NCBI GenBank assembly: GCA_015272515.1
Contig: JACYLN010000002.1
Span: 54,718 to 118,717, forward strand
From: Leptolyngbyaceae cyanobacterium C42_A2020_001
GTDB taxonomy: Bacteria > Cyanobacteriota > Cyanobacteriia > Leptolyngbyales > Leptolyngbyaceae
DNA: 64,000 nucleotides
Reading direction: 5' to 3'
Below, piece by piece: positions 52,183 through 61,173 of the stretch (the first letter of the stretch is position 1; each line of letters opens with the position of its first letter). The translations under genes and the position numbers were made by a program. A model generated the notes under the pieces. The model searched no databases. It had not been told where the DNA came from and saw only the letters and a list, made by a program, of their open reading frames with translations.

Positions 52183-53412
52183 TCACCGTCCAGAGCGGAG
52201 AATGTCGCTGCCGAAGCGATCGCGGATGGTGTTAAAGTAATGCCCCATCTGCTTAGTTTGCTTGCGTTCCGTCAGCAACTCATCGTAAAGCTCAATCACT
52301 TTCTCAATATTGCTGCTGAGGGTATACCGTTCTTCAACTCGCTGGCGGGCATTGTCACCCAAAATTTTCGTCCATTGAGTGTGGTCGCGTAGCAGAGGCA
52401 ACAAGGTTTTGAGCTGAGTTGTCACGGGCTGATTTCTTAGCAACACAACCCCCGCTTCTCGCTCCAATACTTCCCCATCTGCTCCCACATCCGTGGCAAC
52501 GCACGCCACCCCGCACGCCATTGCCTCCAACAGCGACAGTGACAATCCTTCGACCAGGGAAGGCAGCACAAACACATCCGTTCCCCGCAAAATCTCAATG
52601 CGGCGCTGTTCATCGGCAATAAAGCCTAACCATTCAATGCCATGTTCAGATCCATAGAAGGGCATCAGCGAGTTTGCCATGGCTCCATGATTGCCCACAA
52701 TCACCAACTTGGCTTTATCCCCCATCCGCGCCTGCTTCCAGGCTTTCAGCAGAGATTCCACGTTTTTTTCAGGTGAGATCCGTCCCTGATACAAAAACAC
52801 CCGTTCAACCCCAATTTCCGCCTTGAAGTTGGAGACTCCAGGCGAATACTTAGCAATATCCACTCCGTTGGGAATCACAACGACTTTTGAGGCAGACACG
52901 CCCAGGCGAATCAGTAAGCGGCGCTGCAATCGAGAGAAGACGATGATGCGATCGTACTTTGCCAGACAGGGCGCATAGAGTTGGTAGCTGAGGTATTGGG
53001 TACGGGCGCTGAGGTTGCGCTGTTCGCGATCGAAGGCGGGATGAAACGTAGCGACCAGAGGAATCTTCAAGTCCTCGCAGATTTCGGGCAGGGCAAAATC
53101 CAATGGAGAAAGGGTTAGCGAGGCGTGTACGACATCTGGACGCAGTTCTTCCAGCGCTTGAGTGAAAATTTTTCGAGATTGCAGCGTTGGAATCGTGTAA
53201 ATCTGGTATTTCAGCAGGTAAGGAATCGAAATTTCTTGAACGGCATCGTGTCCTTCTAGAACTTCGGGCCAGTGATCGGGGGGAGGTTCATCCTGAGCAA
53301 AGTGGAAAAAGCTAACTTGGTGACCAAGATCTTGCAGGGCAGTGGTCACCTCACGGCTGTAGGTAACATTGCCACAAAAAGGAGATTTTTTTCCAAGCCA
53401 AGCGACGTGCAT
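52183..53412 (-). CDS. Glycosyltransferase family 4
   Basis: 409 residues from MHVAWLGKKSPFCGNVTYSREV (ATG 53412; an in-frame GTG four codons upstream also exists). GT-B fold: acceptor half with the Gly-Asn loop; donor half with YQGRISPEKNVESLL (about 213-227), IVGNHG, and the EGLSLSLLEAMACGVACVATDVG segment (about 287-309) that binds the nucleotide sugar. Cytoplasmic or membrane-peripheral. Not near other polysaccharide genes, so it could make a glycolipid or a cell-surface sugar; unresolved. Single gene, upstream of the MFS-recO-deoC operon end. Confidence 0.88.
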   Translation of the reverse strand: MHVAWLGKKSPFCGNVTYSREVTTALQDLGHQVSFFHFAQDEPPPDHWPEVLEGHDAVQEISIPYLLKYQIYTIPTLQSRKIFTQALEELRPDVVHASLTLSPLDFALPEICEDLKIPLVATFHPAFDREQRNLSARTQYLSYQLYAPCLAKYDRIIVFSRLQRRLLIRLGVSASKVVVIPNGVDIAKYSPGVSNFKAEIGVERVFLYQGRISPEKNVESLLKAWKQARMGDKAKLVIVGNHGAMANSLMPFYGSEHGIEWLGFIADEQRRIEILRGTDVFVLPSLVEGLSLSLLEAMACGVACVATDVGADGEVLEREAGVVLLRNQPVTTQLKTLLPLLRDHTQWTKILGDNARQRVEERYTLSSNIEKVIELYDELLTERKQTKQMGHYFNTIRDRFGSDILRSGR

Positions 53413-53491
53413 TCGGTTTGCCACCAGGGACGGGTTAACGGCTCAACACTTTAGCACTACTCTGGAGAACTTTGAACGTGTTCGTAGAATC

Positions 53492-55198
53492 CTAACGCTT
53501 TGTTAAGCCTGTGCGAGAAATGTACCACGTTAAGACCCCTCCCGCCATAGTCATTGCTGACAGACCTAGAAAAACTGCCCGCAAACCAAAAAATGTTTCG
53601 GCAATCCCCGCGAGTGCTAACGGCAAGCTGAGTGCAATATTGATCGCGTTGTTTTGCAGCCCAAATACTTTGCCGCGCATATCTTCCGGCGTTTCTTCTT
53701 GAATGGTGGTTTGCATGGGTACGCCGACAACAGCAGAAAAACTACCCAGTAGCATAATTAGGAGCAAGGCCGGAGCCAGATGACGAGAGAACAAGGATAA
53801 GCCAAAGAGGGAAGTTGCCATCCCCAGTGAGCCATACAGGCTGAGTTGAGCATGGCGAAACCGCTGCCCAAACTGGCCAACAAACGCTGCTCCGATCGCC
53901 ATCCCCACTCCGCCTGCTGCCAGCAAAAAGCCAAATTGCGAAGATTTGATCTCAGGGATTACTTCTGCCAGACGAACCGACAACACCGCCAAAGCCGCAA
54001 ACACTGAGAACAAAATCACCAACTGAATCATGGCGCTGCGAACCCGATGTTGCTGACTCAGATATTTCAGCCCGTCGCGAATATCTTCAAACACGTGGGG
54101 TTGTTCTTCAGGGGCGTTGCCGTTGTCACCATTGTTGGTTGTAGAACCATTGCGGTTCTTTTCATTCACCTTGAGCAATAGCAGGATGAAACCCGCGATC
54201 GCGTAACTGCTGGCAACCACAATTTCTTTGCCCAAACCTACCGCTGTCAAACCCAATTTGGCAGTAATCACATCGGCAACTGCCAAGAGAGGTTCCCCCA
54301 CGGCAAAGCCAATAATCACCGATGCCATCATCGTTGTGGTGTAGAGTGAATTGGCTGAGAGGAGGTGACGTTTTTCCACCACCAATGGAATTACTGATTG
54401 TTCCGCAGGGGCAAAAAACTGGGTCAGCGTGGAGACGAGGAACGTAATCCCCAGCAAGATGTAAAACCCTACTGGTAAGCCAGACCAGGGTGCCCACCCT
54501 TTGGTAAGCCACAGCAGGAATGGGAGCAAAAAGACGAATCCACCCCGCAACAGATTGGTGACCACCAAGACCGATTTTTTGAACCAGCGATCGACATAAA
54601 CCCCCGCGATCGAGCCGAATAAGACGGCGGGAATTGTAAACGCAATCATGATTGAAGAAACCCAGCCACTAATAGTCTGATCTTCTGCCTGGAAGCGATT
54701 GGCAATTAGAGCAATCATCAGCACCAGGTAAACCTTATCAGCAAGCTGAGAAAAAACTTGCCCGCTCCACAAAATTAAAAAGTTGCGATTTTTGAGGACT
54801 GGTAAGAATCCACGCTCTGGTTCTAGATCACCGCCCCCGGAGGAGGTGGAAAACGCCGTTTGGTGAGAACTTTCTAACCCTGTTCGATCCTGAAAAGAGC
54901 TTGCCAGGGCAGAATTGGGGAATTCTTGATTTAATTCAAACGCTTCTTCCTCAGAACGGAACATAGGCAGAGCGTTCTCCTCATCGCTTCTGTGAACATC
55001 CTGCGACAGTCTGGGCTTCTCTGTACTGTTACAGGCATCTTCCTGACCTGTTGCGGATTGTATCAAAGATTGAGGGGGCTTAAAATCCGCAGGAAGGCTG
55101 TTGATAGAAGTGAGGGGATCAACTGATTCGTCTGGGTTCGCAGAGTCGATCGCCGACATCAGCATCGCTTCCAGGTTAGGCTTGGGCAATTGCATCAT
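53492..55198 (-). CDS. MFS transporter with long acidic N-terminal extension
   Basis: 568 residues. About 135 residues of hydrophilic, Ser/Glu/Asp-rich sequence come before the first membrane helix (NFLILWSGQVFSQLADKVYL). The MFS core follows with about eleven or twelve helices, a DRWFKKSVL loop between helices 2 and 3 and a central linker (VNEKNRNGSTTNNGDNGN). It resembles the NupG/enterobactin-exporter-type MFS (LplT-like) of cyanobacteria. Substrate unknown. The start is 4 bp from the recO stop, so it is the third gene of a deoC-recO-MFS operon. Confidence 0.88.
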   Translation of the reverse strand: MMQLPKPNLEAMLMSAIDSANPDESVDPLTSINSLPADFKPPQSLIQSATGQEDACNSTEKPRLSQDVHRSDEENALPMFRSEEEAFELNQEFPNSALASSFQDRTGLESSHQTAFSTSSGGGDLEPERGFLPVLKNRNFLILWSGQVFSQLADKVYLVLMIALIANRFQAEDQTISGWVSSIMIAFTIPAVLFGSIAGVYVDRWFKKSVLVVTNLLRGGFVFLLPFLLWLTKGWAPWSGLPVGFYILLGITFLVSTLTQFFAPAEQSVIPLVVEKRHLLSANSLYTTTMMASVIIGFAVGEPLLAVADVITAKLGLTAVGLGKEIVVASSYAIAGFILLLLKVNEKNRNGSTTNNGDNGNAPEEQPHVFEDIRDGLKYLSQQHRVRSAMIQLVILFSVFAALAVLSVRLAEVIPEIKSSQFGFLLAAGGVGMAIGAAFVGQFGQRFRHAQLSLYGSLGMATSLFGLSLFSRHLAPALLLIMLLGSFSAVVGVPMQTTIQEETPEDMRGKVFGLQNNAINIALSLPLALAGIAETFFGLRAVFLGLSAMTMAGGVLTWYISRTGLTKR

Positions 55199-55201
55199 GA
55201 C

Positions 55202-56116
55202 TCAGGAATTTCCAGAACACGTGGACGAACTTAGAAAACAGGCATCAACCAGACTAGCGGAGCGAATCGGTCGATCAAAATGATACTGTGCATACTGGCG
55301 CAAGAGCCGCTCAACCGACAGCCAATCTTCGTTAGAAGTCGGTAAGTTGGCAAAATTAGCGGATTGATCGGCAGTGTGGGGTTCAGATTGAGCGATCGCC
55401 TGTAGCACTGCCAGTTCCATTGCCGAAATTTGGCGATGCAGGTGTGCGCTGCGCTTAAACGACCCTGAACTGATGTAACTTGCCGCCGGTTCTCCCGTAG
55501 CGGGCATTGACCTGGGTTTAGGCATGGGTTTTCGCTGTTGCATCTGGTGCAGGGCTTCCAGGGTAACCGTTCCACCTGCGGGGGCACTAAAGCCGACTCG
55601 CCAGTTAGGGGTTTCCAGATCAGGACAAAGAGGATTTTGAGTAACGCAGCAGCGGTAGACTTGGGGAGCCACCCCTTCTAACGCCAGCAGTTGAAAAATG
55701 GCATCCGTAAGATAGGGCAAGACCAGATGGGAGGGCGATCGCTCCAGCCGCTTCAGGTGGTGAGTCAGTAAATTAAACAGTTCTTCCTGGGGTTGTTCAC
55801 TCAACGCCTGACACAAACACAGTTCCGCAAGGTACTGGCTGGCGGTTAACTTTTTCAAGTCTTGCGACAGCCCTGGGTAAGATTCCAGAGTTTCCGCCTG
55901 AGCGAGTTTATCCAGCGATCGCCCTTTGGCAATCAACAACTGATTTACCACAAACAAGCCGCTTCGCCCGGAGAGGCTGGAGTTATGCTTGCGGGCACCC
56001 ATTGCCACAACCTGTACCAGCCCATACTCTCGCGTCAGGATCGTTAGCAATCGATCCGACTCTCCCATCGGCATACTTTTGAGATTAATTCCAGTGGCTT
56101 TGTAAGTACGACTCAT
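55202..56116 (-). CDS. recO: DNA repair protein RecO
   Basis: 304 residues. N-terminal OB fold begins [42 protein letters not shown], then a helical C-terminal part with [26 protein letters not shown] and the cysteines [11 protein letters not shown] near the zinc site. A 45-residue insertion (about 190-235) precedes the last helices ([14 protein letters not shown]). RecO loads RecA on SSB-coated DNA. The start codon overlaps the deoC stop as ATGA, indicating translational coupling. Confidence 0.93.
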   Translation of the reverse strand: MSRTYKATGINLKSMPMGESDRLLTILTREYGLVQVVAMGARKHNSSLSGRSGLFVVNQLLIAKGRSLDKLAQAETLESYPGLSQDLKKLTASQYLAELCLCQALSEQPQEELFNLLTHHLKRLERSPSHLVLPYLTDAIFQLLALEGVAPQVYRCCVTQNPLCPDLETPNWRVGFSAPAGGTVTLEALHQMQQRKPMPKPRSMPATGEPAASYISSGSFKRSAHLHRQISAMELAVLQAIAQSEPHTADQSANFANLPTSNEDWLSVERLLRQYAQYHFDRPIRSASLVDACFLSSSTCSGNS

Positions 56117-56790
56117 ACTTCTTCCAGACTAGCGTGCTGACGCACCAGATCGGGACCGCGAGAGGTACCAATTCGAGTTGCGCCCGCCACAATCAACTCT
56201 AAGGCTTGTTCTACCGTGCGGATTCCACCGGAAGCTTTAATTTCAACGCGATCGCGGGCAAGTTCTTTCAACAGGCGGACATCCGCCACCGTGGCACCGC
56301 CATACAAGCCCGTACTAGTTTTCAAAAAAGCGGCTCCTGCATCCATACAAATTTCAGCCGCCAGCTTTTTCTCTGCCTCCGTCAGCAAAGCCATTTCCAA
56401 AATGGCTTTGATCGTCTGTCCCGTCTCTTCCCGAATTTCGGCAATCTCTCGATGCAAGTCGTTGCTTTTGCCCTCCTTCACCCAGCCAATGTTAATCATC
56501 ACATCCAACTCGATCGCGCCATTTTCCACCGCATCCGCCGCCTCATACAACTTCACGGCTGAGGTGGTTGCCCCGTAGGGAAACCCAATCACTGTACAGA
56601 CTTTAGGACGCTTATTATGCAGCAGGTTGGTTGCCTGCCGCACATGGCAGGGATGCAGACATACCGCCGCAAACTGGAAGCGATCGGCATCTTCACACCA
56701 CTGCTCTACCTGGGCGGTTGTAGCCGTAGGCACCAACAAGGCATGGTCAATAAAGGGGGCAATGTCAATCTCTGAAGCACTTGCCATCAT
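56113..56790 (-). CDS. deoC: Deoxyribose-phosphate aldolase
   Basis: 225 residues, TIM-barrel aldolase that cleaves 2-deoxyribose-5-phosphate to glyceraldehyde-3-phosphate and acetaldehyde. Class I features: [12 protein letters not shown] near the start, [13 protein letters not shown] and the Schiff-base lysine in [11 protein letters not shown] (near residue 156), then [11 protein letters not shown]. Length as expected. First gene of the leftward operon, with ATGA overlap to recO. Confidence 0.93.
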   Translation of the reverse strand: MMASASEIDIAPFIDHALLVPTATTAQVEQWCEDADRFQFAAVCLHPCHVRQATNLLHNKRPKVCTVIGFPYGATTSAVKLYEAADAVENGAIELDVMINIGWVKEGKSNDLHREIAEIREETGQTIKAILEMALLTEAEKKLAAEICMDAGAAFLKTSTGLYGGATVADVRLLKELARDRVEIKASGGIRTVEQALELIVAGATRIGTSRGPDLVRQHASLEEV

Positions 56791-56815
56791 TCAGTTCCAA
56801 CATTTAGTTCCAAGA

Positions 56816-58294
56816 TTAAATTCCAAACAAAGTTTGTAATCGCTTGCGAATTCGCAAAAGCGGCGTTTCTTCCGAAAAAGCCGACAAAATGCCCATATCT
56901 TGCAGCATCTGTTGCCGTTCTACCAACTTTTGAGCAATTTGGTCAGCTAAATCTCGGTGGTTCCCTAGCAGGCGTTGCAGGTCACTTCGCTCAATCACAA
57001 ACAGCACCGAATCTTCACGAGTTCGCACCGTTGCCGATCGCGGAATTCCCATCAACAATGACATCTCACCAAAAAACTCGCCCTCATTCAACGTCGCAAT
57101 ATATTGTTCCACCCGTCTGGAAAAGATTTCCACCGACCCTTTCAGAATGATGTAAAACGAATCGCCCGGTTCCCCTTCCTCACAAACAATCTGCTCAGCA
57201 GGATAAATCTGCCGATAGCCGTACTCAATTAATTGCAAAATTTCGATGTCAGAACATTGCTCGAAGTAACTAATTCGGCGTAGTAAATTCCGTAGTGCCA
57301 GGTTATTGAGTGTGGTAGGGTTGGTCTTGCGCTTGTCTAATTGAGCTAGATCACTCTCTGGGGGTGGAGTCTTGTTATTGGTGGATGCTGCGCCATCGTC
57401 GTGCGATCGCAACAGCGGCGTAAGTTCTCCAAGATTGCGGATATACAACTCCCGTTGGGGAAAGGGCATTTCAATCCCCCGACTGCGAAAGCTTTGGTTA
57501 ATCAAGAAGTTCAAGGAGCTTTTGATCGGCTCATTCTCAGCGGGTTTATCAATCCACACCAACAGTTCAAAATTTAAAGAGCTTTCCCCAAATTGCCGAA
57601 ACCAAACCCGGGGCACCGGATCAGATAACACCCGTGGCTCCTTGCGGGCAGCTTCCAACAACGCTTCCGAAATCAGCACGGCATCAGACCCATACTCCAC
57701 ACTCACGGGAATATGAATGCGACAGCGAGGATCGCGGTAGCTCCAGTTCACCACATGATTTTCCACAAACTTGATATTAGGCACGATCACAAAAACTCCA
57801 TCCTGAGTTCGTACTGTGGTAGAACGGATGGAAATGTCTTCTACCGTGCCCAGCAGGTCATTCACCTGAATAAAGTCTCCAACCCGGATCGGTTGCTCCA
57901 GCAGAATGGTCAACCCACTGATGAAGTTGCTGGCAAGATTTTGCAACCCAAACCCAATCCCAATGCCCAGCACACCCGCAAAGATTGTGAGAGAACTAAG
58001 GTTCACCCCCGCTGATTGCAACACAACGACGATGCCTACGAAGGTTAACGAGTAGCGCACAAAGGCGGCGACCACCTCTCGCGAACCCCGTTCTGGAATC
58101 AATCGAGCCAGCAGCCCCCGTTTGATCAAATTACTCAAAAAGTGGGCGATCCAGAAAACCCCAATCAAAACCAGGATCAGGGTAGCAATCAGGTTGGCAG
58201 AGTATTGAGTTCCACCAATTTCAAAAATGGGAGTGGAAAAAATGGCACCAAGTTGTTTGAAGAAGGCTTGAAGTTGTGAGAAGAGCCATTGCAT
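56816..58294 (-). CDS. MscS-family channel with C-terminal cyclic-nucleotide-binding domain
   Basis: 492 residues. Membrane segments at about 25-50 and 78-100, then the MscS pore helix region (VLGIGIGFGLQNLASNFISGLTILLEQPIRVGD, about 110-142) and beta domain with FIQVN, TVRTQDGVFVIVPN. Residues about 330-480 form a Crp-type nucleotide-binding fold with FEQCSDIEI, GEPGDSFYIILKGSVEIF, EGEFFGEMSLLMGIPRSATVRT. The phosphate-binding cassette GEMSLL...RSATV has the Arg used for cAMP or cGMP. So a channel gated by tension and possibly by cyclic nucleotides is inferred. Single-gene unit, divergent from the DUF7662 gene. Confidence 0.9.
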   Translation of the reverse strand: MQWLFSQLQAFFKQLGAIFSTPIFEIGGTQYSANLIATLILVLIGVFWIAHFLSNLIKRGLLARLIPERGSREVVAAFVRYSLTFVGIVVVLQSAGVNLSSLTIFAGVLGIGIGFGLQNLASNFISGLTILLEQPIRVGDFIQVNDLLGTVEDISIRSTTVRTQDGVFVIVPNIKFVENHVVNWSYRDPRCRIHIPVSVEYGSDAVLISEALLEAARKEPRVLSDPVPRVWFRQFGESSLNFELLVWIDKPAENEPIKSSLNFLINQSFRSRGIEMPFPQRELYIRNLGELTPLLRSHDDGAASTNNKTPPPESDLAQLDKRKTNPTTLNNLALRNLLRRISYFEQCSDIEILQLIEYGYRQIYPAEQIVCEEGEPGDSFYIILKGSVEIFSRRVEQYIATLNEGEFFGEMSLLMGIPRSATVRTREDSVLFVIERSDLQRLLGNHRDLADQIAQKLVERQQMLQDMGILSAFSEETPLLRIRKRLQTLFGI

Positions 58295-58414
58295 GGATGC
58301 ACTGCATTGAGAAGCTACCCGACCATCATAGGACGACTATAATGGGCGTGCTGCTTTGTTTGGTTGGAGTGGCGTTTGGGGCCCTACAAACTCACGGCTA
58401 TCAGGTTTATGGCA

Positions 58415-58897
58415 ATGAAGGGTGGGAGTAAATATCAGGCGTTACAGGATTATCTAACTCGAAGTGAGCGATCGCCCATCACTCTAACTTTTGCCGAAAT
58501 TGAATCGCTGATTGGTTCCGCCTTACCTGGTTCTGCCCGTACCCATCGAGCCTGGTGGAGCAATCGCAGTAAAGGAGCCTTGCAAGCCTCCGCTTGGATG
58601 CTGGCGGGGTATACCGTCAAAGCATTGGATTTAGCCAGCGAACAGGTCACCTTTCATAAACCACCCACTGTTTATAAAGTGCAGCGAGTGGGGGATGTGG
58701 TGCAGTGGGATAGCGAACTGATCCGCGCCTTGAGGCAACATATGGGCATGACCCAAGCCGAACTTGCTCAAGAATTGGGAGTCCGCCAGCAAACCGTGAG
58801 CGAATGGGAAAAAGGAGTTTATACACCAACTCGCGCCTCTGCTAAGTACTTAACCCTAGTGGCAGAAAAGGCAAGTTTCAACTACGAAGTCGATTGA
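58415..58897 (+). CDS. DUF7662-like domain fused to XRE-type helix-turn-helix
   Basis: 160 residues from MKGGSKYQALQDYL (two nearby ATG codons, 58409 and 58415, are both possible; the frame begins earlier with TTG). Residues 1-90 match a small domain usually found alone: ITLTFAEIESLIGSALPGSARTHRAWWSN and the following GYTVKALDLASEQVTF. Residues about 100-160 are an XRE helix-turn-helix: LRQHMGMTQAELAQELGVRQQTVSEWEKGVYTPT. The N-terminal domain may bind a ligand or protein that controls DNA binding. No neighbour gives a regulon. A TATAAT at 58338-58343 could be a -10 box. Confidence 0.8.
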   Translation: MKGGSKYQALQDYLTRSERSPITLTFAEIESLIGSALPGSARTHRAWWSNRSKGALQASAWMLAGYTVKALDLASEQVTFHKPPTVYKVQRVGDVVQWDSELIRALRQHMGMTQAELAQELGVRQQTVSEWEKGVYTPTRASAKYLTLVAEKASFNYEVD

Positions 58898-58986
58898 CTC
58901 ATTTCATTCCTGCCCGTAATGGTGGGTATCGGGTTGAGGGAATGGCGCGGGCTGCTATTGACACTTTAATCCTATAACGTGTAAAT

Positions 58987-59009
58987 TGTCAGCATTGAAT
59001 TGACAATCC
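58987..59009. promoter_or_regulatory. Inverted repeat in the promoter region of the 59.1 kb gene
   Basis: ATTGTCA and TGACAAT, perfect 7-bp arms separated by nine bases, about 65 bp before the next start codon. It could be an operator; the neighbouring DUF7662-HTH gene is one possible source of a regulator. Short AT-rich arms mean chance is not excluded. Confidence 0.3.
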
Positions 59010-59073
59010 AATTGCTAGCGCTGGCTTTTTTCTTTTGTCATTTAGATGCTGTTCATCTTTTCAAGGTGCCATT

Positions 59074-59331
59074 ATGCCCAAAAACTTTCTGATGTTTGCC
59101 AGCGAGTCGGTTCCCGCTGCCAATCCCGTTGAAATGCCAATTGAGCCACCCGCCAGCGATCGCGAATCGCTCAGAATCCTCATTATCGGTTCGCGGCGCG
59201 GCGTAACAGGAACAATTCAAACCCTGCATCGACTGCGATTTGCCGAAGTCAGAGAATGGAGTCCGTTGCTACCTGCTCCCAATTCAGGAGAGGTGATGAG
59301 TATTTTGACTCGCTATGTGATGCCGGAGTAG
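59074..59331 (+). CDS. Small cyanobacterial protein, function unknown
   Basis: 85 residues from ATG 59074, with AAGG suitably spaced upstream; a longer frame is not favoured. Residues 1-35 are Ser/Pro-rich. The rest reads ESLRILIIGSRRGVTGTIQTLHRL, an alpha-beta unit with basic residues, then EVREWSPLLPAPNSGEVMSILTRYV. This tail looks conserved in character, but no annotated family was recognised. No membrane segment. Single-gene unit ending in repeat DNA. Confidence 0.66.
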   Translation: MPKNFLMFASESVPAANPVEMPIEPPASDRESLRILIIGSRRGVTGTIQTLHRLRFAEVREWSPLLPAPNSGEVMSILTRYVMPE

Positions 59332-59594
59332 GAGATGGGGGTGGGGGAGATAGGGAAGATGGAGGTGGGAAGGAATAGAAGATGAAGGATTGGTGCTTGG
59401 TGATTGGGTAGACCGGTCAGTGGGTGAATGGGTGGGGGCGTAGGGAGTGAATGGGCTTCGGCGCGAGTGCTCAACCGAACGGTGAATGGAGTTTTACTCA
59501 CTCGGTTACTCGCCCACCCATCCATGCATCCATCCCCTCGCCTCCTTAACTCCCTCATCTTCTAACTTCTAACTTCTGACTCCTACCTCCCCCT
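59332..59594. repeat. G-rich and C-rich short repeats between convergent genes
   Basis: Runs of GGGGGTGGGGGAGAT-like words (59335-59385) and, beyond 59500, ACTCGCCCACCCATCCATGCATCC and TCTAACTTCTAACTTCTGACTCC words. No gene; probable site of the shared terminators of the 59.1 kb gene and hisG. Same class of intergenic repeats as elsewhere in the window. Confidence 0.65.
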
Positions 59595-60239
59595 CTACAC
59601 CCGTTCCAAAGCCTGCGATCGCACCCGCTCGATCCATTGATTCAGCCCATCACTATTCAACCGATAGCTGAGGGGATGGGCAATGAGGCGAGCGGTACTT
59701 TCAAACAACACCTCAATTTCTACTAAGCCGTTCTCCTGTAAAGTCCGCCCTGTGGATACCAAATCCACGATCGCCTCTGACATGCCAGTAATGGGGCCCA
59801 GTTCAACGGAGCCATAGAGCGGCACAATTTCCACAGGTAAATCGAGTGCATCAAAATATTCGCGGGCACAATGCACAAACTTAGAAGCAACCCGCCCGTA
59901 GAGAGGCAGTTCCAACGCCGAGCGGTAGGGACTCGACTCTTTCACAGCAACAGACATGCGACACTTGCCAAACCCTAAATCCACCAGATGGGCGACCTGA
60001 GACGCTTTTTCACGCAACACGTCATATCCCACAATGCCAAGTTGAGCCTGCCCGTATTCCACGTAAACAGGCACATCTTGAGCACGCACCAGCAAGGCCT
60101 TCGCGGTTCCGGTGGGGTCCGTGATCTGGAGTTGACGGTTCGACGAGTCTAAAAAAGCGCTAAAGTCTAACCCAATGGTTTGAAACAGGCGAATGGTGTC
60201 TTTGAGGAGAGCACCTTTCGGCAAGGCAACAGTGATCAT
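59595..60239 (-). CDS. hisG: ATP phosphoribosyltransferase, short form
   Basis: 214 residues from [18 protein letters not shown] (ATG 60239; a frame that begins at 60362 extends through repeat DNA and is rejected). First step of histidine synthesis, ATP plus PRPP. The short form lacks the C-terminal regulatory ACT-like domain and needs HisZ, a HisRS paralog, elsewhere in the genome. Motifs: [31 protein letters not shown], and [29 protein letters not shown], the PRPP-binding segment. Divergent from the rppA-like gene across repeat-rich DNA. Confidence 0.93.
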   Translation of the reverse strand: MITVALPKGALLKDTIRLFQTIGLDFSAFLDSSNRQLQITDPTGTAKALLVRAQDVPVYVEYGQAQLGIVGYDVLREKASQVAHLVDLGFGKCRMSVAVKESSPYRSALELPLYGRVASKFVHCAREYFDALDLPVEIVPLYGSVELGPITGMSEAIVDLVSTGRTLQENGLVEIEVLFESTARLIAHPLSYRLNSDGLNQWIERVRSQALERV

Positions 60240-60478
60240 GAGAAATTTTAGATGAGCGATCTTAGATTGTAATGGAATGTCAACTAATCGGGAGGGGGGA
60301 TAGGGAAGATGAGGAGGAATTGGAGATTGAAAATTAAAGCATGTGTGGTTGCAGAAATCCAAGAGCTAAAATCTGCAATCTAAACCTTTCCCTACACCCC
60401 ACACCCGATACCCCGCACCTGGATTGGTCTCTCCTAATCTCTAACTGCTCCAATCTGCAATCTTTAATCTCAAATTCC

Positions 60479-61168
60479 ATGCGTATTCTTTTGGTAGATG
60501 ATGAAGCCGAAATGGTTGATCCCCTCAGCCGCATTTTGACGCGGGAGGGATACGAGGTAGACGTGGCATACGATGGAGATCGCGGCGGTGAAATGGCAGC
60601 ACAACAACACTATGACTTGCTGATTCTGGATTGGATGATGCCGCATCGGTCGGGGTTGGAGATTTGTCAGCAGGTGCGATCGCGTGGGAACACTACACCG
60701 GTTCTGTTTCTCACGGCAAAAGACACGATTGATGATCGGGTACAGGGGTTGGATGCAGGAGCTGATGACTATCTAGTCAAACCCTTTGAGCTAAGGGAAT
60801 TGCTGGCACGGGTACGGGCACTGTTGCGTCGCCCATCTACACTTGAGACACCTACCAAACGCTTCACAGTGGGTGATTTAGAACTAGACCCCAATAATCA
60901 ACTTGCCTACCGAGCCGGACGCGAAATTGAGTTATCTGAAAAAGAAGCACAATTGCTGGAATACTTAATGCGCCATCCCAACCAGCTATTGACTCACGAG
61001 CAAATTCATCAACACCTTTGGGGCGAAGACACCCAACCAACCAGCAACGCCCTCGCCGCTCAAATTCGGCTGTTGAGGCGCAAGATTGAAACCACAGGAG
61101 ATGCGCCTTTGATTAGCACGGTGTACGGCAAGGGCTATCGATTTGGGGTGCCTATAAAGTCAGAGTAG
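60479..61168 (+). CDS. rppA: RppA-like OmpR-family response regulator
   Basis: 229 residues from MRILLVDDEAEM; the 46 codons upstream in the same open frame are repeat-derived. Receiver domain with DDE (7-9), phospho-acceptor Asp in LLILDWMMP (about 51), Thr in LFLTAKD and Lys in LVKPFELRELL; winged helix with LSEKEAQLLEYLMRHPNQLLTHEQIHQHLWG and YGKGYRFG. Similar in order and wording to RppA (NrsR), which with RppB controls redox or nickel-dependent gene expression in Synechocystis. The partner kinase is not adjacent here, so the assignment is moderate. Confidence 0.75.
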   Translation: MRILLVDDEAEMVDPLSRILTREGYEVDVAYDGDRGGEMAAQQHYDLLILDWMMPHRSGLEICQQVRSRGNTTPVLFLTAKDTIDDRVQGLDAGADDYLVKPFELRELLARVRALLRRPSTLETPTKRFTVGDLELDPNNQLAYRAGREIELSEKEAQLLEYLMRHPNQLLTHEQIHQHLWGEDTQPTSNALAAQIRLLRRKIETTGDAPLISTVYGKGYRFGVPIKSE

Positions 61169-61173
61169 ACGGC

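Noticed and set aside
60341..60478. N-terminal extension of the rppA-like gene, and the opposing hisG extension
   Set aside because: Both read repeat-derived sequence and overlap each other; conserved starts are at 60479 and 60239.
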